This document shows positions 1 to 8,293 of a stretch of 64,000 bases of DNA, piece by piece. The position numbers and the translations under genes are program-made. This DNA comes from Rhodothermales bacterium. GTDB taxonomy: Bacteria; Bacteroidota; Rhodothermia; Rhodothermales; UBA10348. The stretch covers positions 33,070 through 97,069 of the forward strand of contig JANJTM010000032.1 in NCBI GenBank assembly GCA_024711125.1. The letters run 5' to 3'. Positions within the stretch are counted from its first letter, which is position 1. Each line of letters begins with the position of its first letter. The notes beneath the pieces were generated by a model that saw nothing but the letters and a program-made list of their open reading frames with translations, was not told where the DNA came from and did not search any database.

Positions 1-182
1 TCCACGGGAACGGCCGTACTGCCGATGGTCACGGTGCCGGGGGTGATCGTATTGCCCTCGGTGTTGATCGGAATGTCGGTTTTTCCGCTCAGGCTGTTCG
101 GTTTGTCGCTCTTGAAGAGCGAGCAGGACGTGAACAGGAGCGAGGCGGTGATCGCGAGGACTGCCCTCGATACCTGGCGCAT
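1..182 (-). CDS. Truncated lipoprotein, N-terminal 60 residues
   Basis: This is the 5' end of a gene that continues beyond the left edge of the window. The first codon is ATG at 182 on the minus strand. The product starts MRQVSRAVLAITASLL, a short basic n-region plus hydrophobic core, followed by an FTSC lipobox with Cys20, so it should be a lipid-anchored envelope protein. The visible mature part is rich in Ser, Thr, Gly and Asn and shows no recognisable domain. It is divergent from the gene at 353, with about 170 bases between them. Function unknown. Confidence 0.6.
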   Translation of the reverse strand, partial: MRQVSRAVLAITASLLFTSCSLFKSDKPNSLSGKTDIPINTEGNTITPGTVTIGSTAVPV

Positions 183-352
183 GGCGTTCTCCGTTTTGGC
201 GCTGTATAACGAAAACCGCGGTCCCGCGCGATCAGCAAATCGGCGATCCTGTCGTAGGGGAGCTGCCTACGGGCGGCCGAAGCCTGCGGCTTTCCCGGAA
301 CCCCCCGGCCGGGCGGCGGTGAGAGCCGGGCACCATCGATCCGCCCGCCCCC

Positions 353-913
353 ATGTCCTTCACGCGCATCGACCGTCCCTTCTCGGCCGTGGTGCTCGCG
401 GCCGTGTCCATCGGACTCGTGGCCGCACGCCCGTTCGCCGAGGGCCCGCCGTCCGGTCACAGCGGAGGATTCGGAGAGCCCACCTGCGCGGCATGCCATT
501 TCGGGGGCGTGGAGAACCCCGTCGACGGCCTGTTCCACGTCGTGGGCCTCCCGGAAGCCGCGCTGCCCGATTCCACCTATCTCCTGGAGATCGTCCTCAA
601 GTTTCCGGCGATGAAGCGGTCGGGATTCCAGTTGACCTCCCGGACCGAGGACGGATTGCAGGCCGGGTCGTTCGCTCCGACCGACGACCGCACCGCCATA
701 GACCGTGACGGCGTGCAGTACCTCGTGCAGACCGAAGCCGGCAGTATGCCGGCGGAGCGTGGTTCCATGCGGTGGACGGTACGGTGGACCGCGCCGGCCG
801 CACCCGGTACGGTGCAGTTCCACGGCGCCGCCAATGCCGCCAACGGTGACGATCTGCCCATCGGCGACACCGTGATGGCCCGCGGCTGGACGGTCGACGT
901 CCGCGCGAGGTAA
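353..913 (+). CDS. Reeler/choice-of-anchor V domain protein with a CxxCH motif
   Basis: A 186-residue exported protein. A hydrophobic signal segment at about residues 10-26 is followed by GGFGEPTCAACHF, the Gly-rich CxxCH signature of choice-of-anchor V (Reeler-like) proteins common in Bacteroidota and Rhodothermota. The rest is a beta-rich single domain ending near the C-terminus. CAACH could bind a c-type heme, but in this family the motif usually sits at the mature N-terminus of an Ig-like fold and heme loading is unproven. It starts at the first ATG and stops 2 bases before the permease gene, so the two are probably co-transcribed. Role unknown; an envelope or surface location is inferred. 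Confidence 0.65.
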   Translation: MSFTRIDRPFSAVVLAAVSIGLVAARPFAEGPPSGHSGGFGEPTCAACHFGGVENPVDGLFHVVGLPEAALPDSTYLLEIVLKFPAMKRSGFQLTSRTEDGLQAGSFAPTDDRTAIDRDGVQYLVQTEAGSMPAERGSMRWTVRWTAPAAPGTVQFHGAANAANGDDLPIGDTVMARGWTVDVRAR

Positions 914-915
914 GC

Positions 916-2124
916 ATGGCCACCGGAGCCTGGACCGGGCTGGGCGCCCTCGCGACGAACCCGCTGCGCACGGTGCTTTCCACGCTGGGCGTGGTGATCG
1001 GCGTCGCCGCTCTCGTCGCCATCCTCGCACTCGGTGACGGGCTCGAACGGTTCACCCGCGCGCAGATCGAACAGACGACCGATCTGCAGGAAATCGTGGT
1101 CGCCCCTCGCACGACCCGGATGATCGACGGCATCTCGGTACGCGTCGAGGACGTTCCCGTCTTCACCGCCGCCGATCGCGACCACCTCGCCGCCGCGCTC
1201 GGCGGCGGATTCACCGTCGCGCGTACGCTCACCGGATCCACGCGCGTGGTTCCGCCCGACTCGACGCGCGAGGTCGGGCTGCTCGTCGTCGCTACCGATG
1301 CCCCGGATGCTTCCGGGCTGCGCGCCGAAGTGGCGACCGGTTCCTTCCTTGTGCCCGGCGATTCCTCGGCCATACTCCTGTCGGCCGCCGCCTCGGCCGT
1401 GCTCTTCCCCCGGTCCGCGCCCGTAGGCGACTCGGTCCGGTTCGAGGGACGGGCCTTCCGCGTCGCGGGTGTGCTCGCCGGAAGCGCCGACGAGCGGCCG
1501 CTGCGTACCTGGGTTCCCATCACCGGGACGACGTCCGCGTGGCTTGCGGCCCCGGGGAGGGCCGTGACGCTGGCCGTGCGGGCCGCCCGCATCGAGGACG
1601 TGGAACGCGGAACGGCCACGATCGAGGAATGGGTCCGCTCGAGATTTGCGGGGCAGGAGGATGCGCTGAGCGTCCAGAGTTCACGGGCCCGGGTTCGCCA
1701 GGCCAGCCAGGCCATGATGGTCTTCAAGCTCGCCCTCGCGTCGATCGCCGCCGTATCGCTCCTCGTGGGCGGAATCGGGATCATGAACGTGCTGCTCGCC
1801 TCCGTCAGCGAGAGGACCCGTGAGATCGGCGTGCGCAAGGCCGCCGGCGCGCGAAGCCGGGACATCCACGCGCAGTTCCTGGCCGAGTCGGTCGCCATCG
1901 CCGGCATCGGCAGCGTGATCGGCATCCTCCTCGGCATGGGCCTCGCGCTGGCTGCGGCCGCGATCATCCGATCCCTCTCCGAGGCCCCGGTTTCGGCGGC
2001 GTTCACGTGGCAGTCCCTCGCGGCGGCGGCGGCGGCCGCGATCGTCATCGGCCTGGTGTTCGGAACCTACCCGGCCCGTCGTGCCGCGCGCCTCTCGCCC
2101 ATCGACGCGATCCGGCACGAGTAG
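916..2124 (+). CDS. MacB/FtsX-type ABC transporter permease
   Basis: A 402-residue permease. It has an N-terminal transmembrane helix with the MacB_PCD hallmark (residues ~15-42, GVVIGVAALVAILALGDG), a periplasmic domain to about residue 265, and three C-terminal helices of the FtsX domain beginning at VGGIGIMNVLLASVSERT. It ends with the usual cytoplasmic tail ARLSPIDAIRHE. The family works in lipoprotein export, macrolide efflux or mechanotransmission and needs a separate LolD/MacB-type ATPase. None lies nearby, so it is an orphan permease here. It begins 2 bases after the preceding anchor-V gene. Substrate unknown. Confidence 0.85.
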   Translation: MATGAWTGLGALATNPLRTVLSTLGVVIGVAALVAILALGDGLERFTRAQIEQTTDLQEIVVAPRTTRMIDGISVRVEDVPVFTAADRDHLAAALGGGFTVARTLTGSTRVVPPDSTREVGLLVVATDAPDASGLRAEVATGSFLVPGDSSAILLSAAASAVLFPRSAPVGDSVRFEGRAFRVAGVLAGSADERPLRTWVPITGTTSAWLAAPGRAVTLAVRAARIEDVERGTATIEEWVRSRFAGQEDALSVQSSRARVRQASQAMMVFKLALASIAAVSLLVGGIGIMNVLLASVSERTREIGVRKAAGARSRDIHAQFLAESVAIAGIGSVIGILLGMGLALAAAAIIRSLSEAPVSAAFTWQSLAAAAAAAIVIGLVFGTYPARRAARLSPIDAIRHE

Positions 2125-2187
2125 CGGCCCTCGACTTGCGCCTCCGCAGCGGGCTCTGTACCTATCCGCCGTCCCATCCCGGCATCC

Positions 2188-3681
2188 ATGTCCTTCGAGG
2201 CCTACGAATCCCACGACGCGGTCGCCCTGGCCGAACTCGTACGCGGCGGCCAGGTGGCCCCGGTCGAACTGGTCGAGGCGGCCATCCGGCGCATCGAGCA
2301 GCGTAATCCGACGCTGAACGCGGTCATTCACCGCCTGTACGACACCGCGAGAGCCGCGGCCGTCGACCCGCCGGAGGGACCGTTCCGGGGCGTTCCGATG
2401 CTCGTCAAGGACCTCGGAGCCGAGGTAGCCGGCGCTCCCATGCAGAACGGTTCCCGCATCGGGGTCGGCGTCGTGCCCGACCGGGACAACGAGCTGGTCT
2501 CGCGGTACCGTTCGGCGGGCTTTCTGTTCGTCGGAAAGACGAATACGCCCGAACTGGGCATCACGCCGACCACCGAGCCGGCGCTCCACGGCCCGACGCG
2601 CAACCCGTGGAACACGGAACGCACCTCGGGCGGCTCCTCGGGAGGCTCGGCGGCGGCCGTCGCGGCCGGCATGGTACCCGTGGCCCACGGCGGGGACGGG
2701 GGCGGCTCGATCCGGATTCCGGCCTCCTGTTGCGGCCTGTTCGGCATGAAACCGACCCGCGGTCGGAACCCGATGGGGCCGTTCCGGGGACCTTCGTGGC
2801 AGGGCGCCGTGGTCGAACACGTACTCTCGCGATCGGTGCGGGACTCCGCGGCGGTCCTGGACGCCTCGCACGGACCCGACGCGGGGGCCCCTTACCATGC
2901 TCCCCCGCCCGAGCGGCCCTGGCTCCAGGAGGTCGGGCGCGATCCGGGGCGCCTCCGGATCGGATGGACGTCCCGCCCGTTCCTCGCCGACGCGGTGCAT
3001 CCGGAGTGCGCCGCCGCCGTGCAGGATACCGCGCGGTTGCTCGAGGGACTCGGCCACCACGTGGAGGAAACGGCCCCGGACCTGGATCGCGGGGCGTTCT
3101 CGCGGGCTTTCGTGACCGTGATCGCCAGCGAGATTGCGGCCGACGTGACCGAGGCCGAATCCCGCCTGGGTCGTCCGGCACGTTGGGAGGAACTCGAAAC
3201 GACGACCTGGCCGCTCGTGCTGCTGGGCCGTACCCTGCGCGCGGCCGAACTGGCTTCGGCGGCCCGCGCCCTGCACCGCGAATCGCTCAAGGTGGGGACC
3301 TTCTTCACCCGCTACGACGTGCTGCTCACCCCCACCCTTGGATCCCCCCCCGTTCCGCTGGGGGCGATCCGCGCGACCGGGGCCGAAGCCGCGATGACGC
3401 GGATCGTTCGTTCGCTCCACGCCGGCAGACTGCTCCAGGCCGTCGACGCGGTGGGCCAGATGGCCGCGCGTGCGTTCGATTTCGCCGCATTCACCCCGGT
3501 GTTCAACGTCACGGGCCAGCCGGCCATGTCGGTTCCGCTCTACTGGACGTCCGACGGCCTCCCGGTGGGACTCCAGTTCGTCGGGCCTTTCGGGGACGAG
3601 GCGCTGCTCTTCCGCCTCGCCGGACAACTCGAAGTCACGCGCCCGTGGTTCGATCGCAGACCGCCCGTCGCCGATGCCTGA
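2188..3681 (+). CDS. Amidase (amidase signature family)
   Basis: A 497-residue amidase-signature enzyme with the full Ser-cisSer-Lys triad: Lys74 in PMLVKDLG, Ser150 in the GGSSGGS loop and the nucleophile Ser174 in GGGSIRIP. The spacing of 24 between the two serines is that of the family. The closing [17 protein letters not shown] segment near the C-terminus is also typical. No signal peptide is seen, so it should be cytosolic. No GatB or GatC gene is near, and the length and context fit a stand-alone amide or 6-aminohexanoate-type hydrolase better than GatA. Substrate unknown. The gene overlaps the next by 8 bases. Confidence 0.85.
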   Translation: MSFEAYESHDAVALAELVRGGQVAPVELVEAAIRRIEQRNPTLNAVIHRLYDTARAAAVDPPEGPFRGVPMLVKDLGAEVAGAPMQNGSRIGVGVVPDRDNELVSRYRSAGFLFVGKTNTPELGITPTTEPALHGPTRNPWNTERTSGGSSGGSAAAVAAGMVPVAHGGDGGGSIRIPASCCGLFGMKPTRGRNPMGPFRGPSWQGAVVEHVLSRSVRDSAAVLDASHGPDAGAPYHAPPPERPWLQEVGRDPGRLRIGWTSRPFLADAVHPECAAAVQDTARLLEGLGHHVEETAPDLDRGAFSRAFVTVIASEIAADVTEAESRLGRPARWEELETTTWPLVLLGRTLRAAELASAARALHRESLKVGTFFTRYDVLLTPTLGSPPVPLGAIRATGAEAAMTRIVRSLHAGRLLQAVDAVGQMAARAFDFAAFTPVFNVTGQPAMSVPLYWTSDGLPVGLQFVGPFGDEALLFRLAGQLEVTRPWFDRRPPVADA

Positions 3682-4234
3682 CGATATCCGGACCCCGGTC
3701 CTCCCGTTTCCGCGAACCGTCGCCCACCCGCTCAACGCGGTGTTGCTCGGTGCGCTCCTGGTCGGATCGGCCGCAGCGTACGACACCCTCCCCGACCGTA
3801 TCCCCGTGCATTTCGGGTTCGACGGGACCCCGGACCGTTGGGCCGACCGCTCGATGTTCTCGTGGATGGTTCTTCCGTTCATCGCGCTTTTCGTGTCGGC
3901 CGTCACGTACGGGTCCGCCTGGTTCATCGGACGGCGTCCCGGGTCGATGAACATGCCCGACAGGAAGCGGTACGAGGCGCTCCCGCTGTCGGCCCAACGG
4001 CAGGTGGCCGCCGTCGTCCAGCGGTCGGTGTGCTGGCTGACCGTCTTCATCGTCGCCGCCATGACCGCGGCCCAGTGGGGTGCCTGGCACGTGGCGGTCG
4101 GTCGCTCGGACGGGCTTCCCCCGTGGTCGCTCGCGCTCGTGATCCTGCTCATCGTCTCGTCTCCGCTGACGACCGTTTATCTCGTGCTGCGTACCGGAAA
4201 CCTCGTCAACCGCCTGTCGAAACCGCCCGCCTGA
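3674..4234 (+). CDS. DUF1648 membrane protein
   Basis: A 186-residue integral membrane protein with four hydrophobic segments (about 22-40, 57-80, 116-136 and 152-175). The loop DTLPDRIPVHFGFDGTPDRW after helix 1 is the DUF1648 signature, shared with SdpI-type immunity proteins and various transmembrane proteins of unknown role. The ATG at 3674 was chosen because it directly precedes the predicted N-terminal tail; it overlaps the amidase stop by 8 bases, suggesting translational coupling. No SdpC-like toxin is near. Function unknown. Confidence 0.75.
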   Translation: MPDDIRTPVLPFPRTVAHPLNAVLLGALLVGSAAAYDTLPDRIPVHFGFDGTPDRWADRSMFSWMVLPFIALFVSAVTYGSAWFIGRRPGSMNMPDRKRYEALPLSAQRQVAAVVQRSVCWLTVFIVAAMTAAQWGAWHVAVGRSDGLPPWSLALVILLIVSSPLTTVYLVLRTGNLVNRLSKPPA

Positions 4235-4237
4235 ATC

Positions 4238-4831
4238 ATGCGTCTTTCTGCGCTTCTCTTCCTGCTCGCCGGCACCGCAGGCGCGCAGCCGGGACCGATT
4301 GCTCTTTTCAACGGCCGCGACCTGTCGGGCTGGCAGGTGTACGGAACCGAGGAGTGGTACGTCGAGGACGGAACGCTCGTCTGCGAGAGCGGCCCCGACA
4401 AGGGTTACGGATACCTCGGGACGGACGCGGTATTCCGCGACTTCGACCTGTCGGCCGAGTTCTTCCAGGAGTCGAACGGAAACTCGGGGCTGTTTTTCCG
4501 CTCGTTCGTCACCGGGACGCGCGTGCGCGGATGGCAGGCCGAGGTCGCGCCCCGCGGCCACGCGACCGGCGGCGTGTACGAGTCGTACGGTCGAGGGTGG
4601 ATCGCTCGTCCCGACTCGGTCGCCGAATCGGCGGCCTTCCGGGAGGGCGAGTGGAACACGATCCGCGTTCGGGTCGAGGGCGGGCACGTGCAGACCTGGC
4701 TCAACGGAGTGCCCATGGTGGACTTCGTCGATGAGACCGTCGGACGCGCCACGGGCCGAATCGCGCTCCAGATCCACGACGGCGGAGGCATCAAGGTGCG
4801 GTGGCGCAACCTCGTCCTGTCGACGCTCTGA
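4238..4831 (+). CDS. DUF1080 (3-keto-disaccharide hydrolase-type) secreted protein
   Basis: A 197-residue secreted protein with a short signal peptide (MRLSALLFLLAGTAGAQ). A single DUF1080 jelly-roll follows, recognised from FNGRDLSGWQV near the mature N-terminus, GNSGLFFRSF in the middle and the closing GRIALQIHDGGGIKVRWRN block. The family, also called the 3-keto-disaccharide hydrolase domain, is concanavalin-like and includes 3-keto-glycoside hydrolases and binding modules; the exact reaction cannot be fixed here. It begins 3 bases after the DUF1648 gene stop, at the end of the amidase operon. Confidence 0.8.
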   Translation: MRLSALLFLLAGTAGAQPGPIALFNGRDLSGWQVYGTEEWYVEDGTLVCESGPDKGYGYLGTDAVFRDFDLSAEFFQESNGNSGLFFRSFVTGTRVRGWQAEVAPRGHATGGVYESYGRGWIARPDSVAESAAFREGEWNTIRVRVEGGHVQTWLNGVPMVDFVDETVGRATGRIALQIHDGGGIKVRWRNLVLSTL

Positions 4832-4877
4832 CCGTGCGCCGGGCGCCGAGCCCGACCCCACGAGGCGCCGTCCCGCC

Positions 4878-4899
4878 GCGGTAGCGCTTCCGTTACCGC
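4878..4899. repeat. Inverted repeat after the DUF1080 gene
   Basis: GCGGTA and TACCGC pair as 6-bp arms around a 10-base loop, 46 bases past the DUF1080 stop. There is no T-run, so it is not a classic terminator. The loop carries AGCGCTTCCGTT, also found in the operator-like palindrome near 20375. Confidence 0.3.
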
Positions 4900-5096
4900 A
4901 TGGGCCCCATGGTTTTATGGAGTCTTTGCGAAGAGCCCCATTTAATGCACATCTAATCGGATCGCGGCAACATTATTTCGTCTCCGGGTAGAAGCCATGC
5001 TAGAACCCGGAGGAACCGGCGATCGGCGTCGTGCCGGTCGACGACCCCACCCACCCATCGAAGTCGGGTCTTCGGATCCGCCAACTCGTCAACGAA

Positions 5097-5693
5097 ATGA
5101 TCCGCAACTTCTCCAAGATGGCCCTCGTCGTGGCCGTCGCCCTGTCGATCGGCGCCTGCGCCAAGCCTCCCGTCGAGGCCCTTGACGCCGCCCGCGCCGC
5201 CCTCGACGCCGCCCAGGCCGCCGAGGCCGATCGCTACGTGAACGACCTCTACCTGGCCGCCGCCGACTCGTTCAGCCTCGCGCAGACCGAGATCGAGACG
5301 CAGAACGCCAAGTCGGCCTTCACGCGCAACTACGATCGCGCCGCTGCGCTGCTCGCGTTCGTCTCCGAGACCGCCGCGACCGCCCAGACGCAGGTCGCCG
5401 AGCGCAAGGAAGCTGTCCGCGTCGCCAACGAGACCCTCTTCACCGACGTCGACGCCGCCATCGTGTCGGCCAACGACCTCATGAAGAAGGCTCCCCGCGG
5501 CAAGGACGGCGCCGCCGCCCTGGCCCAGATCCGTTCGGACCTGGATCTCGTCGGCCCCGCTCTCGAGGAGGCCCGCGCCGCCCAGGCCGCCGGTGACTTC
5601 ATCCGTGCCCGCGACGTCGCCCAGTCGGCGCTCGACCGCGTGAACGGCCTGATCGGCGAGCTGAACACGGCCATCGAGGCCGCCGGCCGGTAA
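5097..5693 (+). CDS. Alanine-rich helical lipoprotein sharing a domain with the adjacent L,D-transpeptidase
   Basis: A 198-residue lipoprotein: signal MALVVAVALSIGAC with Cys at position 21, then an almost entirely helical Ala/Asp/Glu-rich body with coiled-coil character, resembling DUF4398-type proteins. Its body aligns by eye with the N-terminal half of the next gene product: both begin PP-x3-L then A-rich, with AA-x-AA/AR-A-x-x-Y, and continue through an E-x-x-x-x-x-x-A-F-x-R-x-Y/F-D block. The ATG at 5097 is chosen because it places a normal signal peptide. An AT-rich stretch from 4905 to 4985 upstream probably carries the promoter. It heads an operon with two L,D-transpeptidases, so an envelope or peptidoglycan-linked role is inferred. 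Confidence 0.75.
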   Translation: MIRNFSKMALVVAVALSIGACAKPPVEALDAARAALDAAQAAEADRYVNDLYLAAADSFSLAQTEIETQNAKSAFTRNYDRAAALLAFVSETAATAQTQVAERKEAVRVANETLFTDVDAAIVSANDLMKKAPRGKDGAAALAQIRSDLDLVGPALEEARAAQAAGDFIRARDVAQSALDRVNGLIGELNTAIEAAGR

Positions 5694-5786
5694 GCCATTG
5701 TGAAGCAAGGCGTTTCAGGACCCCGGTTCGTCCGCGTGACGGGCCGGGGTCCGAACGTTCACGGCGAGGGGCGACGCACCCGCCGC

Positions 5787-6899
5787 ATGCGGCCGGTGAC
5801 CCGCCTCGCCCTGTACCTCGCCCCCGTCGCGATCCTCGTGGCGGGGGTGCTGCTGTTGGGAGAAAAGCCTCCGGCCGACCTGTTCGAGCAGTCGAGAAAA
5901 CGGCTGGAAGCGGCACGCGCGGCCAGGGCCGGCGACTATGCGCCAAGCCAGTTCGCGACCGCACAGGAGGCGTGGGAAACCGCGCTCCAGTCCTGGCGCG
6001 AGGAAAACCGGCGCATCGCGGCATTCCGGTCGTTCGATACGGTCGCCATCCGCCTCGCCGAGGCCGAGGGCGCAGCCGAAGCCGCCCTCGACCGCGCCCG
6101 ACACGTAGCCGATTCGCTTCGCTCGGCAACCGAGACCCAGGCCGCGGCCGCCCGGGACCTTCGTGGCCCGCTGGAACAGGCCGCTTCCTTCTTCCCCGTC
6201 GACTTCGTGGATCGGCGTGCGCTGCTCGACGCGCACACCAGCCTTTCCCTGGCCGAGTCGGCTCTCGAACGCGAAGACCTGTGGAAAGCCGCCGCGTCGG
6301 CTGCGCGTTCGCTGGCCACGTACGACTCGCTTACCCGGATCGCGCGCGAACGTATTCTTCCCCTCGTTACGTCGTCGTCCGATTGGCGGGCCCGGCGGGA
6401 CCGTCTCGTGCGAGGCCGGTCAGGATACGCCATCGTGGTCGACAAGGCCGAACGCGAGCTCACCCTGTACGAGAACGGAAAGGTGGTCGCGACGCACACC
6501 GTCGAACTCGGACGCCGGTGGATCGGCGACAAGCGCATGGAGGGAGATCGGGCCACGCCCGAAGGACTGTACCGCGTGACGCGCAAGCTGGGACGCGGTC
6601 AGACCATCTACCATCGTGCCCTACTCATCGATTACCCGAACGAAGAGGACCGCCGCCAGTTTGCCCAGGGCAAACGCAACGGGACCATCCCCGCGGGAGC
6701 CCGCATCGGCGGCAATATCGAGATCCACGGCGGGGGCGGACGTGATGCCGATTGGACCGACGGCTGCGTCGCCCTTCCCGACCGCACCATGGAAGCCATC
6801 TTCAACCGCGTCCCGGTCGGTACGCCGGTACTGATCGCCGGCTCGTTGACCGGGAAGTACCCCCTTGTAGATCCGGAATCCGATGGAACCGATCGCTGA
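5787..6899 (+). CDS. L,D-transpeptidase (YkuD) with N-terminal helical domain
   Basis: A 370-residue membrane-anchored protein. A single helix at residues ~8-25 is followed by a long helical domain (30-215) like the upstream lipoprotein and a C-terminal YkuD catalytic domain (~220-360). The catalytic motif is HGGGG, a 7-residue spacer, then GCVAL, with the nucleophile Cys327. YkuD enzymes form 3-3 peptidoglycan crosslinks or attach proteins to the wall. The ATG at 5787 is preferred because it precedes the membrane helix; a GTG at 5700 would add 29 residues rich in Arg and Gly. It overlaps the next gene by 17 bases. Confidence 0.85.
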   Translation: MRPVTRLALYLAPVAILVAGVLLLGEKPPADLFEQSRKRLEAARAARAGDYAPSQFATAQEAWETALQSWREENRRIAAFRSFDTVAIRLAEAEGAAEAALDRARHVADSLRSATETQAAAARDLRGPLEQAASFFPVDFVDRRALLDAHTSLSLAESALEREDLWKAAASAARSLATYDSLTRIARERILPLVTSSSDWRARRDRLVRGRSGYAIVVDKAERELTLYENGKVVATHTVELGRRWIGDKRMEGDRATPEGLYRVTRKLGRGQTIYHRALLIDYPNEEDRRQFAQGKRNGTIPAGARIGGNIEIHGGGGRDADWTDGCVALPDRTMEAIFNRVPVGTPVLIAGSLTGKYPLVDPESDGTDR

Positions 6900-7554
6900 A
6901 CCCACCCGGGCGGCCCGCCCTGCGCTCGTGCGCACCCTCGTCGCCGCCGCCTTCCTCGCGACCGTCGTCCTGCTCGTCGGCACGGCACACGTGGCCCGCG
7001 ACGGCGTTGCCCGCCTCCTGGCATCGGTCGAGCGCGATTCGACCGCGGTCGATACGACCTCGCTCGGCACGGATCTCGATCGCCTCGAGCGCCGCATCGA
7101 AGCGAAACGCCCCCGCGGTGCGTACCTGGTGGTCAGTTCGACCGACAACCGGTTCCAGCTCATGAAGGGCGCCGATACGCTGCGGGCCGGACTCTGCTCG
7201 ACCGGCAGCTACGTGCACCTCACCGCAGGCGACGGGCGCAACTGGCTCTTTGCCACGCCGCGTGGCATGTTCCGGATCCAGCAGAAGCGCGTGAACCCGG
7301 TCTGGAGCAAACCCGACTGGGCGTTCATCGAGGAAGGGCTGCCGGTTCCCCCGCAGGGTTCCGCGGAGCGATTCGAACGGGGCGTGCTCGGCGAATACGC
7401 GCTGTCCATCGGCAACGGATACCTCATCCACGGTACCCCGTACCAGCGCCTGCTCGGCCTGCCCGTATCCCACGGGTGCGTACGGCTCGGCAAGGACGAC
7501 CTCGAAGAGGTATACCGCACGCTGGCGGTCGGGTCCCAGGTCTTCCTGTATTGA
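6883..7554 (+). CDS. L,D-transpeptidase (YkuD), second copy
   Basis: A 223-residue protein with an N-terminal membrane anchor or uncleaved signal (~18-40), a short linker and a compact YkuD domain from ~78. The active site is HGTPYQRLLGLPVSHGCVRL with catalytic Cys199; this HG...SHGCVRL pattern is the classic one. It differs from the preceding paralogue by lacking the helical domain. It overlaps the upstream gene by 17 bases and is followed 2 bases later by the next, so all four genes from 5097 to 8282 look like one transcript acting on the cell wall. Substrate choice (crosslinking or protein anchoring) is unknown. Confidence 0.85.
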   Translation: MEPIAEPTRAARPALVRTLVAAAFLATVVLLVGTAHVARDGVARLLASVERDSTAVDTTSLGTDLDRLERRIEAKRPRGAYLVVSSTDNRFQLMKGADTLRAGLCSTGSYVHLTAGDGRNWLFATPRGMFRIQQKRVNPVWSKPDWAFIEEGLPVPPQGSAERFERGVLGEYALSIGNGYLIHGTPYQRLLGLPVSHGCVRLGKDDLEEVYRTLAVGSQVFLY

Positions 7555-7556
7555 CC

Positions 7557-8282
7557 ATGAGTACGAAGCGCCGGGCAATCCTCCCCTGGATCGCGGGTCT
7601 GACCGTCCTGCTGATTCTCGTCGTGGTCGCGGCCCTCCCGGCCGCGACGGTCGTCCGGGACGCCGCTCCCCGCGCGGCCCACGCGGACCAGGCACTCGAC
7701 GGGATGCTGCGAAGGAAGGCCTTCCTCGCGGGTCAGTTCGAAACGACCCGGGATCCGCTGTTGTCCCTGTCGGTCGACCCCGTCGAACGAACCGCGACCA
7801 TCCTGCTGTCCGGCGTACCGCTGCGTACCGTGCGCGCCGGCAAGGCGTCGGTTTCCTTCGCACTGCGGAACGTGCATCCCGACTCGGTGGTGATCGCGCG
7901 GCTCGTGGCGCGCACCGGAATGATCCCGCCGGAGCCGATCCGGCGGGTGGAGGCACCCGCCGACACGGCGGAAGCGAACCAGGCGCCGACCGAGGTACCC
8001 GTCGAGACCACGCCGGCCGCTGTCAACCTCCACTTGGACAACGGAATCGTTATCCGGCTCAATCCGAACGACCGCAGCGGCGCCGACGCGTTCGCCATCG
8101 TGCGCTATCGTTTGTTCGAGCGCCTGCGGAACAACGTGATCGCCGCGTGGGACGGTGTGCGCATGGCGCCGCCGCGCATCCGCGGCGAGGTGGAACTCGA
8201 GGTCAGCGACGCAGACGCGAAGGCGCTCTTCCGCGCGCTGAGCGACGGAAGCCCGGTGGTCCTTCGCACGGTCGGCCGCTGA
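7557..8282 (+). CDS. Single-pass membrane protein of the L,D-transpeptidase operon
   Basis: A 241-residue protein with one strong N-terminal helix (residues ~10-31), then an extracytoplasmic region. The latter divides into a beta-rich part (about 50-115), a Pro/Ala/Glu/Thr-rich linker (~128-150) and a final alpha/beta part. No family is recognised. The ATG at 7557, two bases after the previous stop, is a natural coupled start. Genetic context points to peptidoglycan or wall anchoring. It is convergent with the response-regulator gene, with 11 bases between stops. Confidence 0.65.
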   Translation: MSTKRRAILPWIAGLTVLLILVVVAALPAATVVRDAAPRAAHADQALDGMLRRKAFLAGQFETTRDPLLSLSVDPVERTATILLSGVPLRTVRAGKASVSFALRNVHPDSVVIARLVARTGMIPPEPIRRVEAPADTAEANQAPTEVPVETTPAAVNLHLDNGIVIRLNPNDRSGADAFAIVRYRLFERLRNNVIAAWDGVRMAPPRIRGEVELEVSDADAKALFRALSDGSPVVLRTVGR

Positions 8283-8293
8283 CGACGGCGACG

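Noticed and set aside
2188..3681. GatA subunit of the tRNA amidotransferase
   Set aside because: Amidase-signature motifs fit, but there are no gatB or gatC genes and the flanking DUF1648 and DUF1080 genes do not support the assignment.
4953..5708. Long minus-strand frame opposite the helical lipoprotein
   Set aside because: It mirrors the biased codons of the lipoprotein gene; the plus-strand frame has a signal peptide, lipobox and domain similarity to its neighbour.
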